NCBI RefSeq assembly: GCF_945915485.1
Contig: NZ_CAMEFJ010000001.1
Location: 1 to 64,000 of the forward strand
From: an uncultured Agrococcus sp.
GTDB lineage: Bacteria > Actinomycetota > Actinomycetes > Actinomycetales > Microbacteriaceae
Length of the DNA: 64,000 nt
Direction: 5' to 3'
A program made the translations under genes and the position numbers. Every line of letters starts with the position of its first letter. The first letter of the stretch is position 1. The notes under the pieces were generated by a model. That model had not been told where the DNA came from, ran no database searches, and saw only the letters and a program-made list of their open reading frames with translations. This document shows, one piece after another, positions 1 through 8,374 of this stretch.

Positions 1-63
1 CGCCTGCTCTCGTCCGGTTGTGCTCCAACGCAAGTCACGAGTCCAATCCCTCCTCAGCCCGTT

Positions 64-133
64 ACACTTCTCGGTCTATACATGGCGACACGCCGGTATA
101 TCGCGTTCACTCCACGCATGAACCGAGAAGTGT
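64..133. repeat. 70-bp palindromic repeat, copy A
   Basis: The ends ACACTTCTCGGT and ACCGAGAAGTGT are perfect reverse complements, and the middle carries the small hairpin GGCGACACGCC. The same element occurs at 37495-37563, 61192-61261 and 62287-62356. This copy is more diverged from the last two inside the arms, with several substitutions, but keeps the termini and core. Confidence 0.85.
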
Positions 134-290
134 ATCTGTGTGTCGCGCTGCTCGGTCACTGAACCACGCATCCACAACGATCGGAAGTGCACCAGGCGCC
201 AACTTGCTCTAAGACGCCGTAACTGAACCTGCTCGAAGGCGCATAAACTAAAGCGGAATCTACCCTCGACGCCAGCGCTGGCTCGGACTC

Positions 291-371
291 GGAGCCAGGT
301 AGGTAATCCCGCGAGGCCTCACGAGCTGTCGAGACCTATCACCACCGGCACGAACACCCCGCATCGCAGTT
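291..371. repeat. diverged direct repeat, copy 1
   Basis: The block begins GGAGCCAGGTAG, contains ACGAGCTG and CACCGGC, and ends ACCCCGCATCGC. A similar block with the same order of motifs begins 243 bp downstream. The two copies have drifted apart, so this is an old duplication or two members of a dispersed family. Its function is unknown. Confidence 0.6.
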
Positions 372-413
372 GCTTCACTTCGTGCTGGTGTACGGGCGCG
401 CTCGAGTTTTAGA

Positions 414-437
414 GTGAGGGCCCTTTCGGGCCTTCAC
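414..437. terminator. hairpin, possible terminator
   Basis: GTGAGGGCCC, a TTTC loop, then GGGCCTTCAC form a 10-bp stem with one mismatch. There is no clear T-tract on either side, so termination is only a guess. It lies in the non-coding region downstream of tRNA-Leu (minus strand). Confidence 0.4.
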
Positions 438-533
438 CGCGATGCCAGCGCCTGCGCGGCGCGTCCACCGTGGGAACCATTTCTGGTTGCCACTCGCGCC
501 TAGCGCCAGTCGCCGTCTCGGCGACCGAATCGC

Positions 534-614
534 GGAGCCAGGTAGTCATGTCTTCGATACTTACGAGCTGACGTAAGCTATCCACCGCCGGCGCGAATAC
601 CCCGCATCGCGGGG
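534..614. repeat. diverged direct repeat, copy 2
   Basis: This is the partner of the block at 291-371. It shares the start GGAGCCAGGTAG, the central ACGAGCTGACG-like motif, the CACCGCCGGC segment and the end ACCCCGCATCGC. Confidence 0.6.
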
Positions 615-663
615 CCCGGTGCTCCTCGCGCTAAAGCGCTCGTCAACAAACTCAATCGCCTCG

Positions 664-687
664 GAACAGAACGCAAGCGTTCTGTTC
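664..687 (-). terminator. perfect hairpin downstream of tRNA-Leu
   Basis: GAACAGAACGC and GCGTTCTGTTC form an uninterrupted 11-bp inverted repeat separated by AA. Read on the minus strand, it begins 18 nt after the tRNA-Leu 3' end. It probably acts as that gene's terminator, although it lacks the classical T-run. Confidence 0.55.
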
Positions 688-705
688 TCTCGGATCAATC
701 ATTTG

Positions 706-786
706 TGCCGGTGGTGGGATTCGAACCCACACTCCGTGAGGAAACGCATTTTGAGTGCGCCGCGTCTGCCGTTCCGCCACACCGGC
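706..786 (-). tRNA. tRNA-Leu (CAA anticodon)
   Basis: On the minus strand the gene reads GCCGGTG at the 5' end and CACCGGC plus discriminator A at the 3' end, giving a complete 7-bp acceptor stem. The T arm contains GGTTCGAATCC. The anticodon stem GCGCA/TGCGT holds loop CTCAAAA, so the anticodon is CAA, reading UUG codons. A longer variable arm, as in leucine tRNAs, sits between the anticodon and T stems. The 3' CCA is not encoded, which is common in actinobacteria. About 81 nt. Confidence 0.95.
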
Positions 787-819
787 TGGAATCCGTTCTG
801 AACGGACCGTGCCATCTTC

Positions 820-825
820 TAGACT
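820..825 (+). promoter_or_regulatory. TAGACT -10 box of pdtaR, leaderless start
   Basis: TAGACT ends 7 nt before the ATG at 833. That places the likely transcription start at or next to the start codon, and there is no Shine-Dalgarno sequence. The same spacing recurs upstream of six other genes in the window. Confidence 0.6.
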
Positions 826-832
826 ATCGGTT

Positions 833-1459
833 ATGACCGATCCAGAGTTCACCGAGGCCCCGCCTGTCGAAAATGAATCCAGCGCACGGCGCGTTCTCGT
901 AGCAGAAGACGAGTCGCTTATCCGCATGGACATCGTCGAAACCCTACGCGACAGCGGGTTCGATGTTGTCGGCGAGGCGGGTGACGGTGAACAGGCCATC
1001 GAACTGGCCAAGGAGCTTGAGCCCGACCTGGTCGTCATGGATGTGAAAATGCCGAAGATGGACGGCATCACTGCGGCGGAGAAGCTGCAGGAGTCGCGCA
1101 TCCCCGTCGTTATGCTCACCGCGTTCAGCCAGAAGGAACTCGTTGAACGTGCCGGTGAGGCGGGCGCACTCGCGTATGTCGTGAAGCCGTTCAACCAGAA
1201 CGACCTTCTTCCCGCTATCGAGATCGCGTTGGCTCGCCACGATCAGATCGTTGCGCTCGAGGCCGAGGTAGCGGATATGAGCGATCGGTTCGAGACCCGC
1301 AAACTGGTAGATCGGGCCAAGGGTCTCTTGAACCAGCGTATGGGGCTCAGCGAGCCGGAGGCGTTCCGCTGGATTCAGAAGGCCTCAATGGATCGTCGTT
1401 TGACGATGGGCGAGGTTTCCAAGGCCGTTATCGAACAGCTCGAGGGCGGCAAGAAGTAG
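833..1459 (+). CDS. pdtaR: ANTAR-domain response regulator (PdtaR type)
   Basis: This 208-aa response regulator has an N-terminal receiver domain (about residues 18-135). Acidic E25/D26, phospho-acceptor D70 in VVMD, T96 and K118 in VVKPF are all visible. The C-terminal ANTAR RNA-binding domain (about 145-203) contains DRAKGLLNQRMGL. In the family, ANTAR proteins bind two-hexaloop RNA hairpins and act as antiterminators, and the mycobacterial homologue Rv1626 is paired with a sensor kinase. No kinase gene is adjacent here. The ORF track starts further upstream at 755, but that would overlap the tRNA gene. ATG 833 fits the family length and follows a TAGACT -10 box at leaderless spacing. Confidence 0.93.
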   Translation: MTDPEFTEAPPVENESSARRVLVAEDESLIRMDIVETLRDSGFDVVGEAGDGEQAIELAKELEPDLVVMDVKMPKMDGITAAEKLQESRIPVVMLTAFSQKELVERAGEAGALAYVVKPFNQNDLLPAIEIALARHDQIVALEAEVADMSDRFETRKLVDRAKGLLNQRMGLSEPEAFRWIQKASMDRRLTMGEVSKAVIEQLEGGKK

Positions 1460-1668
1460 CCCGACGCCGTACGCCACTGTCATGCCGTGGCATCGGAGCA
1501 GGCGAATGTTTTGGTGCCGAGATTTCGCCAGGCCTCGCCCGGGGACGCGCCGACGGTTTCCTGTTCCGCTTCTCGTGCTGCATAGCTGCACGGCAGAAGC
1601 AGCAGTGCCCATCGCGGCCGCGTCAGGAACAAGTCGTCAGTTTGTGTAGCGGGAGGGGACTCGCGCCC

Positions 1669-2085
1669 TTAGCGGTCCTTCAGGAAGTTTGTGATCCTTA
1701 TGGTCGAGAGTCGGTTGCCATCGTCATCTGTGCAGACGATCTCGTGAACGCACATCGACCGTCCGAGGTGCACTGCGCGACACTCCGCTTTGACCCAGCC
1801 TTCGCGTATCGATCTCGTATGCGTCGCGTTGATGTCCACGCCGACGGCGTATTTACCGAACGGAACCGCGTGGATGTTTGCTGAGACCGAACCGAGACTC
1901 TCGCCGATGACGCAGTAGGCTCCGCCGTGGACGAGCCCGACGGGCTGGCGGTTGCCTTCCGCGGGCATCCGCGCAACAGAGTGCTCCGCCGACAGTTTCG
2001 TGAACTCAATTCCCATGCGGGCACCGAGTTCGCCCGCGCCCTGCGATTCCAAGAACTGCCGTGCCTGCTCGTCCATCTCAGTCAT
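1669..2085 (-). CDS. hotdog-fold thioesterase (PaaI / MenI-like)
   Basis: A 138-aa single hotdog domain. The signature LVHGGAYCVIGESLGS puts HGG at residues 53-55 with a likely catalytic acid at E62. The C-terminal half (VGVDINATHTR, IVCTDDDG) matches the PaaI-type acyl-CoA thioesterase fold. Members hydrolyse aryl- or acyl-CoA, including 1,4-dihydroxy-2-naphthoyl-CoA in menaquinone synthesis, but the substrate cannot be read from the sequence. The gene is divergent from polA and convergent with pdtaR, so it is probably monocistronic. In actinobacteria a hotdog thioesterase next to polA is a familiar arrangement. Confidence 0.9.
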   Translation of the reverse strand: MTEMDEQARQFLESQGAGELGARMGIEFTKLSAEHSVARMPAEGNRQPVGLVHGGAYCVIGESLGSVSANIHAVPFGKYAVGVDINATHTRSIREGWVKAECRAVHLGRSMCVHEIVCTDDDGNRLSTIRITNFLKDR

Positions 2086-2212
2086 GGAGTCAGTCTTGCA
2101 CGATCATCGATCTGCTTTGGCAACGGGCGATGTCCCGCAGAGTGTGGCCCGCTGCCAGGCGCACAGCCGCGCATCATCGCCAACCTGCGTGTGCGTTGCA
2201 GGAACGTGACAG

Positions 2213-2218
2213 TAGGCT
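2213..2218 (+). promoter_or_regulatory. TAGGCT -10 box of polA, leaderless start
   Basis: TAGGCT is followed by 7 nt and then the polA ATG at 2226. No ribosome binding site precedes the ATG, so the transcript probably begins at the start codon. Confidence 0.6.
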
Positions 2219-2225
2219 GGAATCT

Positions 2226-4871
2226 ATGTCGAACGCCGAGCAGCAGACCCTGATGGTCATCGACGGGCATTCGCTTGCCTTCCGAGCCTTCTACGCGCTT
2301 CCCCTGGACAATTTCGTCAACAAGGAGGGGCAGCACACGAACGCGATTCATGGCTTCATCTCCATGTTGCTGAAGATCGTGCGAGATGAATCGCCGACGC
2401 ACCTCGCGGTTGCGTTCGATATTTCACGATTCTCTTTCCGGACCCGGGAGTACGCGGAGTACAAGGGTACTCGCGCGGAGACTCCTCCCGAGTTCAAAGG
2501 CCAGATCCCGCTGCTGCAGGAGGCGCTCAAGGCCATGGGTGTTCCGACGCTCACGAAGGAGGACTACGAGGCGGACGACATCCTGGCGACGCTCGCGAAG
2601 CGCGGCGACGAAGCGGGCATGAAGGTTCTCGTCGTCTCCGGTGATCGAGACACCATTCAGCTGGTCAATGAAGACGTGACGCTGCTGTACCCGGCAGTAC
2701 GCGGTGTCAGCGAGCTGAAGCGCTACACACCCGAGGCTGTTGAAGATCGGTACGGCATCCGTCCCGACCAGTATCCGGATATCGCTGCGCTCGTCGGCGA
2801 GACCAGCGACAATCTCATCGGCGTCGACAAAGTCGGCGAGAAAACGGCTGTGAAGTGGATCACGAAGTACGGTTCGCTCGACAATCTGCTGGCGAACATG
2901 GACGACATCAAGGGCGTTGTCGGAGGCAACCTCCGTGATCAGCAGGATAGAGCGATTCGGAATCGCAAGCTGAACCGTCTCGTCAATGACGTCGATCTGG
3001 GGGTTGAGCCCCTCGAACTCGAGCGACGCCCAATCGATGCTGCTGCGGTGCGGGATGTCTTCTCCCAGAAGCTGAACTTCCGAACGCTGCTCGACCGCGT
3101 CCTGGAGCTTGCGGAAGGAGAGGGGCTGGATGTTCCCGCAACGCCGCAGATTTCGGCACCCGAGCCCGCGAAACTCGTCGATGAGGAGCTCGCGCTCTGG
3201 CTCGAGCGTCACGTAGACGATGTCGCAGTAGCCGTTGCGGCTCCCGCGGGAGTCTTGAATGCATTTGGGCTCGTGCAGGGTGAGGACGCCGTTTTCGTAC
3301 CCTTCGCCTCCGGGACAGGAGACTACGTCGCGCTGCAGGAGTGGCTCGCAAGCGACAATCCGAAGATCACGCACGACGCGAAGGCCGTTGAGCGGGCGCT
3401 GCAGCGCGAGGGGATGACGCTGGGCGGAGTTGTTTGGGACACGAGAACGACCGCATGGCTGCAGCGGCCCTCTGCTCCCGAGAAGACGTATGAGCTCGAC
3501 GCGCTCGCCGAATTCGTGCTGGGGGAGACGCTGCCGGAAAGCGATCCGAACCAATTGCTCCCCGATACCGAACCGGAGTCGGTGACGACACAGGCCTGGA
3601 TGATCGGTCGCATCGCCTCGGAGCAGCGCGAGGTGCTCGACGAGGGTACGAAGAACGTGCTGCAGGATATCGAGATTCCGCTGGTCCGCATTCTCGAGCG
3701 GATGGAGCGGAAGGGAATCGCGGTCGACGCCGGAAAGCTGGATGAGGTGCACGATAGGCTTCGCGAAGAAGCTGCCGAGCACCAACGGGCCGCGTTCGCG
3801 GAGATCGGTCACGAAGTCAACCTCGGCAGCCCGAAGCAGCTGCAGACCGTGCTCTTCGAAGAGCTCGAGATGCCGAAGACACGAGCGACGAAGACCGGGT
3901 ACTCGACGGACGCTGCGGCGCTTGCAGACCTGCAGGATTCGAACCCCCATCCGTTCCTCGGACTGCTGTTGAAGTACCGCGAAGCCACGAAGATCGCGCA
4001 GATGATCGAAAGCCTCCGCAAGGCCGTTCATGACAGCCGCATTCACACGACGTACGACCAGACGGGTTCGGCGACCGGACGCATGTCGTCGAACGATCCG
4101 AACCTGCAGAACATCCCCGCGCGGACGGAGGTGTCGAAGGAGATTCGTGCGGCCTTCACGCACGACGATCGGTTCGAGTCGCTGCTCACCGCCGACTACT
4201 CGCAGATTGAAATGCGCATCATGGCGCACCTCTCCGAGGACCCGGGTCTGATCGAGGCGTTCCACTCGGGAGAGGACCTCCACAGGTTCGTGGGCGCACG
4301 GATCTTCGACGTCCACCCCGAGGATGTCACGCCGGTTATGCGTACGAAGGTCAAGGCGATGAGCTACGGACTCGCCTACGGACTCAGCGCGTTCGGGCTC
4401 TCGAAGCAGTTGCGCATCCCGCAGAGCGAGGCCAAGCAGTTGATGCTCGAGTACTTCGAGCGTTTCGGTGCGGTGCGCGACTACCTTCGCGGTGTCGTTC
4501 TGCAAGCGAAAGAAGACGGTTTCACCACAACGATCTTCGGGCGTCGCAGGCCGTTCCCCGACCTCAAGTCGAGCAACCGGGTGCTGCGAGAGAATGCCGA
4601 GCGAGCAGCCTTGAACTCTCCTATCCAGGGGTCGGCCGCCGACATCATCAAGCGTGCAATGCTGACGATAGAGGGCGAACTCCGCTCACGTGAACTGCAG
4701 AGCAATATGCTGCTCCAGGTGCACGACGAGCTCGTCTTCGAGATCGCTCCGGGAGAGCTCGAGACGGTCAAGGACATCGTTGTGGATGGCATGCGAGGAG
4801 CAGCGGAGCTGTCCGTTCCGTTGGACGTGCAGCTGGGGATCGGCGACAACTGGGATGCTGCCGGGCACTAG
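2226..4871 (+). CDS. polA: DNA polymerase I
   Basis: This 881-aa enzyme does repair synthesis and Okazaki-fragment processing. The N-terminal 5'-3' exonuclease (about 1-310) is recognisable from VIDGHSLAFRAFYALP and the EADDILATLA region. The polymerase domain shows motif A DYSQIEMRIMAHL, motif B KVKAMSYGLAYGLS and motif C QVHDELVFEI. The middle domain that would hold 3'-5' proofreading lacks the DxE motif (VAVAVAAPAG) and the NxxxD motif, so proofreading is probably lost, as in other actinobacterial and Taq-type enzymes. The ORF track extends upstream to 2061, but homologues begin near MSNAEQQTLMVIDGH, and ATG 2226 sits 7 nt after a TAGGCT box. Confidence 0.97.
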   Translation: MSNAEQQTLMVIDGHSLAFRAFYALPLDNFVNKEGQHTNAIHGFISMLLKIVRDESPTHLAVAFDISRFSFRTREYAEYKGTRAETPPEFKGQIPLLQEALKAMGVPTLTKEDYEADDILATLAKRGDEAGMKVLVVSGDRDTIQLVNEDVTLLYPAVRGVSELKRYTPEAVEDRYGIRPDQYPDIAALVGETSDNLIGVDKVGEKTAVKWITKYGSLDNLLANMDDIKGVVGGNLRDQQDRAIRNRKLNRLVNDVDLGVEPLELERRPIDAAAVRDVFSQKLNFRTLLDRVLELAEGEGLDVPATPQISAPEPAKLVDEELALWLERHVDDVAVAVAAPAGVLNAFGLVQGEDAVFVPFASGTGDYVALQEWLASDNPKITHDAKAVERALQREGMTLGGVVWDTRTTAWLQRPSAPEKTYELDALAEFVLGETLPESDPNQLLPDTEPESVTTQAWMIGRIASEQREVLDEGTKNVLQDIEIPLVRILERMERKGIAVDAGKLDEVHDRLREEAAEHQRAAFAEIGHEVNLGSPKQLQTVLFEELEMPKTRATKTGYSTDAAALADLQDSNPHPFLGLLLKYREATKIAQMIESLRKAVHDSRIHTTYDQTGSATGRMSSNDPNLQNIPARTEVSKEIRAAFTHDDRFESLLTADYSQIEMRIMAHLSEDPGLIEAFHSGEDLHRFVGARIFDVHPEDVTPVMRTKVKAMSYGLAYGLSAFGLSKQLRIPQSEAKQLMLEYFERFGAVRDYLRGVVLQAKEDGFTTTIFGRRRPFPDLKSSNRVLRENAERAALNSPIQGSAADIIKRAMLTIEGELRSRELQSNMLLQVHDELVFEIAPGELETVKDIVVDGMRGAAELSVPLDVQLGIGDNWDAAGH

Positions 4872-4913
4872 CACGTTCCGGCCGCGAAGGCGGGTCGGGA
4901 TCGTTCCCGTGCT
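4870..4913 (+). terminator. possible weak terminator after polA
   Basis: AGCACG and CGTGCT form an outer stem overlapping the polA stop, with an inner GGGA/TCCC stem. There is no T-tract. The next gene's promoter starts only 5 nt later. Confidence 0.3.
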
Positions 4914-4917
4914 CGCG

Positions 4918-4923
4918 TAGGGT
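4918..4923 (+). promoter_or_regulatory. TAGGGT -10 box, leaderless start
   Basis: TAGGGT is followed by TGTCCC and the ATG at 4930, which is the window's usual leaderless geometry. Confidence 0.55.
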
Positions 4924-4929
4924 TGTCCC

Positions 4930-6597
4930 ATGACACAATCTGCCGAGCAACGACGCGAACAGACACCTATCGACAAGATTGCCGAGACCTATCTGGCCAA
5001 GGCAACTGACCTGACCCCGGAGCTCAGGGTCTACCTGGGAACAGAAGGCGCCAAGTCTGAGTACTCGGACCTGTCGCCGGACGGCGTGACGGCTGGCCGG
5101 CAGCTCTTGAGCGAAACCGCCGCCGAGCTGGAGTCAGAAGAGCCGCTGGATGACATCGACTGGGTTACGAAGACGGATCTGCTGCGGGAGCTGCGCCTCG
5201 AACAGGAAGTGATCGATGCCGAATGGCATCAGCGTGACCTGAACAATCTGGAGTCCCCCGCTCAGCGCACGCGAGAGATATTCGACCTCATGCCCACTTC
5301 GTCGGAGCAGGACTGGGCAGACATCGCGGCCAGGATGCAGAACCTTCCCGCTGCGTTGGACGGCTGGCGGGAGACGCTGCGGACCGGTATCCGGGCGAAG
5401 AACACGCCCGCGCGTCGGCAGGTCGAGAATGTACTCGACCAGCTGCGGCAGTTCGACGACGGTAAGGGGTACTTCCACGATCTTGCGGAGAGTGCCGAGG
5501 TGCCGGATTCGCTGCGCAAGGAGCTCCGCGCCGGAGCAGAGACCGCGACGAGCGCTCAACACGATCTCGCCGCATTCTTCCGGGATGAGCTCCTACCCCA
5601 CGCGCGGGAAGAGGACGCGGTCGGGCGCGAGCTGTACTCGCTCATGTCCAGGCGATTCCTGGGTGCTGTCGTCGATCTCGATGAAACCTACGAGTGGGGC
5701 ATCGAGGAGCTCGAGCGGATGAAGTCCGAGCAGGAGAGGATCGCGGGCGAGATCAAGCCCGGTGCAACGGTGCAGGAGGCGATCGAGCACCTTGACCGCG
5801 ACTCCAGCAGGAAGATTCACGGAACGGATGCCCTCAAGGCCTGGATGCAGCGCACAAGCGACGAGGCAGTAGAAGAGCTCGGCAGGGTCCATTTCGACAT
5901 CGCGGAGCCGATCAAAGATCTCGAGTGCATGATCGCGCCCAGCCAGACGGGAGCGATCTACTACACGCCGCCGGCCGACGACTTCTCCCGCCCGGGCCGT
6001 ATGTGGTGGTCGGTCCCCGAAGGCATCACGGAGTTCGACACCTGGCGAGAGCTGACCACGGTCTACCACGAGGGTGTACCCGGACACCATCTCCAGCTGG
6101 CGCAGGCGGTGTACAACAAGGACAGCCTGAACTCGTGGCGTCGCATAGCGGGAACATCGGGTCACGCCGAGGGATGGGCGCTCTACGCCGAACGGTTGAT
6201 GGAGTCTCTCGGTTATCTCGACGACCCGGCGGACCGGTTGGGGATGCTCGACGGTCAGCGGATGCGGGCCGCACGCGTCGTCCTCGACATCGGCGTGCAC
6301 CTCGGCAAGCCGCGTCTCGACGGCACGGGCACGTGGGACTTCGACTACGCTTTCGAATTCATGAAGAGCAACGTGAACATGAACGAGCCGTTCGTCCGGT
6401 TCGAAGTGAACCGGTACTTCGGTTGGCCGGGGCAGGCGCCTTCGTACAAGATCGGCCAGCGTATTTTCGAACAGCTTCGTGACGAGGCCGAAGAGATGGC
6501 GGGCGCGGCCTTCGACCCCAAGGAGTTCCACATGCGGGTACTGAACATCGGCGGAGTCGGACTCGACACTCTGCGCGCGGCCGTCAAACGCGGCTAA
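4930..6597 (+). CDS. DUF885 family protein (predicted metallopeptidase-like)
   Basis: A 555-aa protein of the DUF885 family. The hallmark is HEGVPGHHLQ near residue 380, an HExxxH-like metal site, followed by GHAEGWALYAERL. These two motifs are shared across the family and suggest a zinc-dependent hydrolase of the gluzincin type. There is no signal peptide or membrane segment, so it is probably cytoplasmic. The substrate is unknown. It follows polA on the same strand but has its own leaderless promoter. A long inverted repeat lies downstream, before rpsA. Confidence 0.9.
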   Translation: MTQSAEQRREQTPIDKIAETYLAKATDLTPELRVYLGTEGAKSEYSDLSPDGVTAGRQLLSETAAELESEEPLDDIDWVTKTDLLRELRLEQEVIDAEWHQRDLNNLESPAQRTREIFDLMPTSSEQDWADIAARMQNLPAALDGWRETLRTGIRAKNTPARRQVENVLDQLRQFDDGKGYFHDLAESAEVPDSLRKELRAGAETATSAQHDLAAFFRDELLPHAREEDAVGRELYSLMSRRFLGAVVDLDETYEWGIEELERMKSEQERIAGEIKPGATVQEAIEHLDRDSSRKIHGTDALKAWMQRTSDEAVEELGRVHFDIAEPIKDLECMIAPSQTGAIYYTPPADDFSRPGRMWWSVPEGITEFDTWRELTTVYHEGVPGHHLQLAQAVYNKDSLNSWRRIAGTSGHAEGWALYAERLMESLGYLDDPADRLGMLDGQRMRAARVVLDIGVHLGKPRLDGTGTWDFDYAFEFMKSNVNMNEPFVRFEVNRYFGWPGQAPSYKIGQRIFEQLRDEAEEMAGAAFDPKEFHMRVLNIGGVGLDTLRAAVKRG

Positions 6598-6633
6598 TGC
6601 GTAATCGAAGCTCTCCTTCCCGTGTGACCCGAT

Positions 6634-6688
6634 TTGTGTCAAGAAAGTTGCGTTGTGGACACAACACCTTGCAACTTTTTCGACACAA
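6634..6688. repeat. 55-bp inverted repeat between DUF885 gene and rpsA
   Basis: The left arm TTGTGTCAAGAAAGTTGC and right arm GCAACTTTTTCGACACAA match at 16 of 18 positions. The centre contains a second small inverted repeat (GTTGTG..CACAAC). There is no T-tract after the right arm. It lies 37 bp past the upstream stop codon and about 43 bp before the rpsA -35 box, so it could be a terminator, an operator or a member of a palindromic repeat family. Confidence 0.7.
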
Positions 6689-6730
6689 GCGGGGAGGTTG
6701 AGGGGCCTCGGCTGACGGCGTGGCGGGCGG

Positions 6731-6759
6731 TTGTTCGGGGCGCTGCGGGCATGTACGAT
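6731..6759 (+). promoter_or_regulatory. rpsA promoter TTGTTC-17-TACGAT
   Basis: TTGTTC (6731-6736) and TACGAT (6754-6759) are separated by 17 bp. The start would be near 6766, giving an untranslated leader of about 90 nt before rpsA. This contrasts with the leaderless genes around it. Confidence 0.55.
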
Positions 6760-6855
6760 TGGTAGGTCATCCCTGGGTGGGTGACACAACCATGTCCATT
6801 GCCGGTAGCAATCCGTGCTTCCGGCCCGATTCATCCATTAAAGGTTTACCACCAT

Positions 6856-8310
6856 ATGACCACTGCAGAGACCAAGGCTCCCAAGCAGGTCGCTGTGAAC
6901 GACATCGGTTCGTCCGATGACTTCATGGCCGCCGTTGAGAAGACCCTGAAGTTCTTCAACGACGGCGACCTTATCGAGGGCACCGTCGTCAAAATCGACC
7001 GTGACGAAGTGCTGCTCGACGTGGGCTACAAGACCGAGGGCGTCGTTCCCTCGCGTGAGCTCTCAATCAAGCATGACGTTGACCCGAACGAGGTCGTCGA
7101 AGTTGGCGACAGCGTCGAGGCACTCGTCCTCCAGAAAGAGGACAAGGAAGGCCGCCTGATCCTGTCGAAGAAGCGTGCGCAGTACGAGCGCGCTTGGGGC
7201 GACGTCGAGAAGATCAAGGAAGAGGATGGCGTCGTCACCGGCACCGTCATCGAGGTGGTCAAGGGCGGCCTCATCGTCGACATCGGCCTGCGAGGCTTCC
7301 TGCCCGCATCGCTCATCGAGCTGCGTCGCGTTCGCGACCTCACACCGTACCTCGGCCAGGAGATCGAGGCGAAGATCCTCGAGCTCGACAAGAACCGCAA
7401 CAACGTCGTTCTCTCGCGCCGCGCGCTGCTCGAGCAGACGCAGTCCGAGACCCGCAGCCAGTTCCTCGACGGTCTGCAGAAGGGCCAGATCCGCAAGGGT
7501 GTCGTCTCGTCGATCGTCAACTTCGGTGCGTTCGTCGACCTCGGTGGCGTTGACGGACTCGTCCACGTCTCCGAGCTGTCCTGGAAGCACATCGAGCACG
7601 CCAGCGAGGTTGTCTCCGTGGGTGACGAGGTCACCGTCGAGATTCTGACCGTCGAGCGCGATCGCGAGCGTGTCTCGCTCTCGCTCAAGGCGACGCAGGA
7701 GGACCCGTGGCAGGTATTCGCCCGTACCCACGCAATCGGTCAGGTTGCTCCGGGTAAGGTCACGAAGCTCGTCACCTTCGGCGCGTTCGTTCGCGTTGCC
7801 GACGGCATCGAGGGCCTCGTGCACATCTCGGAGCTGTCGAGCCGTCACGTCGAGACGGCCGACCAGGTCGTCTCGGTCGGCGACGAGGTCTTCGTCAAGA
7901 TCATCGACATCGACCTGGAGCGCCGTCGTATCTCCCTGTCGCTCAAGCAGGCCAACGAGGGCGTCGACGCCGACTCGACCGAGTTCGACCCGGCGCTCTA
8001 CGGCATGATCGCCGAGTACGACGACGAGGGCAACTACAAGTTCCCCGAGGGCTTCGACCCGGAGACGAACGAGTGGAAGGAAGGCTTCGACACACAGCGC
8101 GAAGCCTGGGAGGCCGAGTACGCCGCCGCCGAGTCGCGCTGGGAGGCGCACAAGGCTCAGGTCGCAGCCGCTCGCGAGGCAGAAGCGGAGACCGCCAACA
8201 CTGGCGGTGGCACCGGTAACTTCACCTCGGATGCCGACTCGTCCGGCACGCTCGCCGATGACGAAGCGCTCGCTGCGCTGCGCGAGAAGCTGACCGGCGG
8301 AGACCGCTAG
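6856..8310 (+). CDS. rpsA: 30S ribosomal protein S1
   Basis: A 484-aa protein with four S1 RNA-binding domains, the usual actinobacterial number. They start near residues 37, 122, 207 and 294. Repeats such as GDLIEGTVVKIDRDEVLLDVG and KGVVSSIVNFGAFVDLGGVDGLVHVSEL show the OB-fold pattern. The C-terminal tail is acidic and low in complexity (EYDDEGNYKFPEGFDPE). The protein helps deliver mRNA to the 30S subunit. The ORF track begins at 6781, but homologues start at MTTAETKAP. ATG 6856 is preceded by AAAGG about 12 nt upstream and lies at the end of a 90-nt leader. Confidence 0.97.
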   Translation: MTTAETKAPKQVAVNDIGSSDDFMAAVEKTLKFFNDGDLIEGTVVKIDRDEVLLDVGYKTEGVVPSRELSIKHDVDPNEVVEVGDSVEALVLQKEDKEGRLILSKKRAQYERAWGDVEKIKEEDGVVTGTVIEVVKGGLIVDIGLRGFLPASLIELRRVRDLTPYLGQEIEAKILELDKNRNNVVLSRRALLEQTQSETRSQFLDGLQKGQIRKGVVSSIVNFGAFVDLGGVDGLVHVSELSWKHIEHASEVVSVGDEVTVEILTVERDRERVSLSLKATQEDPWQVFARTHAIGQVAPGKVTKLVTFGAFVRVADGIEGLVHISELSSRHVETADQVVSVGDEVFVKIIDIDLERRRISLSLKQANEGVDADSTEFDPALYGMIAEYDDEGNYKFPEGFDPETNEWKEGFDTQREAWEAEYAAAESRWEAHKAQVAAAREAEAETANTGGGTGNFTSDADSSGTLADDEALAALREKLTGGDR

Positions 8311-8328
8311 GCGAAACGCATGAACGGG

Positions 8329-8358
8329 AGGGGCTCGGTTACGACCGGGCCCCTTTCA
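8329..8358 (+). terminator. rpsA terminator
   Basis: AGGGGCTCGGT, a TACG loop, then ACCGGGCCCCTTT form a stem of about 11 bp with one mismatch and a short T-run. It starts 18 bp after the rpsA stop codon. Confidence 0.8.
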
Positions 8359-8374
8359 TCTGCGCCGCCATCCG

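Larger units (their letters stand above)
1..705. other. non-coding region with repeats and hairpins
   Basis: No ORF here looks like a real gene. The 64-codon ORF at 18-212 runs straight through a palindromic repeat, and the other ORFs have no family resemblance. The stretch instead holds one 70-bp palindromic repeat, two diverged copies of a block beginning GGAGCCAGGTAG, and two good hairpins. It lies downstream of the minus-strand tRNA-Leu gene. A decayed or untranslated accessory segment is the simplest reading, but an unrecognised RNA cannot be excluded. Confidence 0.55.

Noticed and set aside
18-212. 64-codon ORF at the left edge
   Set aside because: It translates a palindromic repeat and has no start signal or protein-like composition.
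2424-4505. 693-codon ORF antisense to polA
   Set aside because: It is a high-GC shadow of polA; it is rich in Arg/Leu/His and has no domain.
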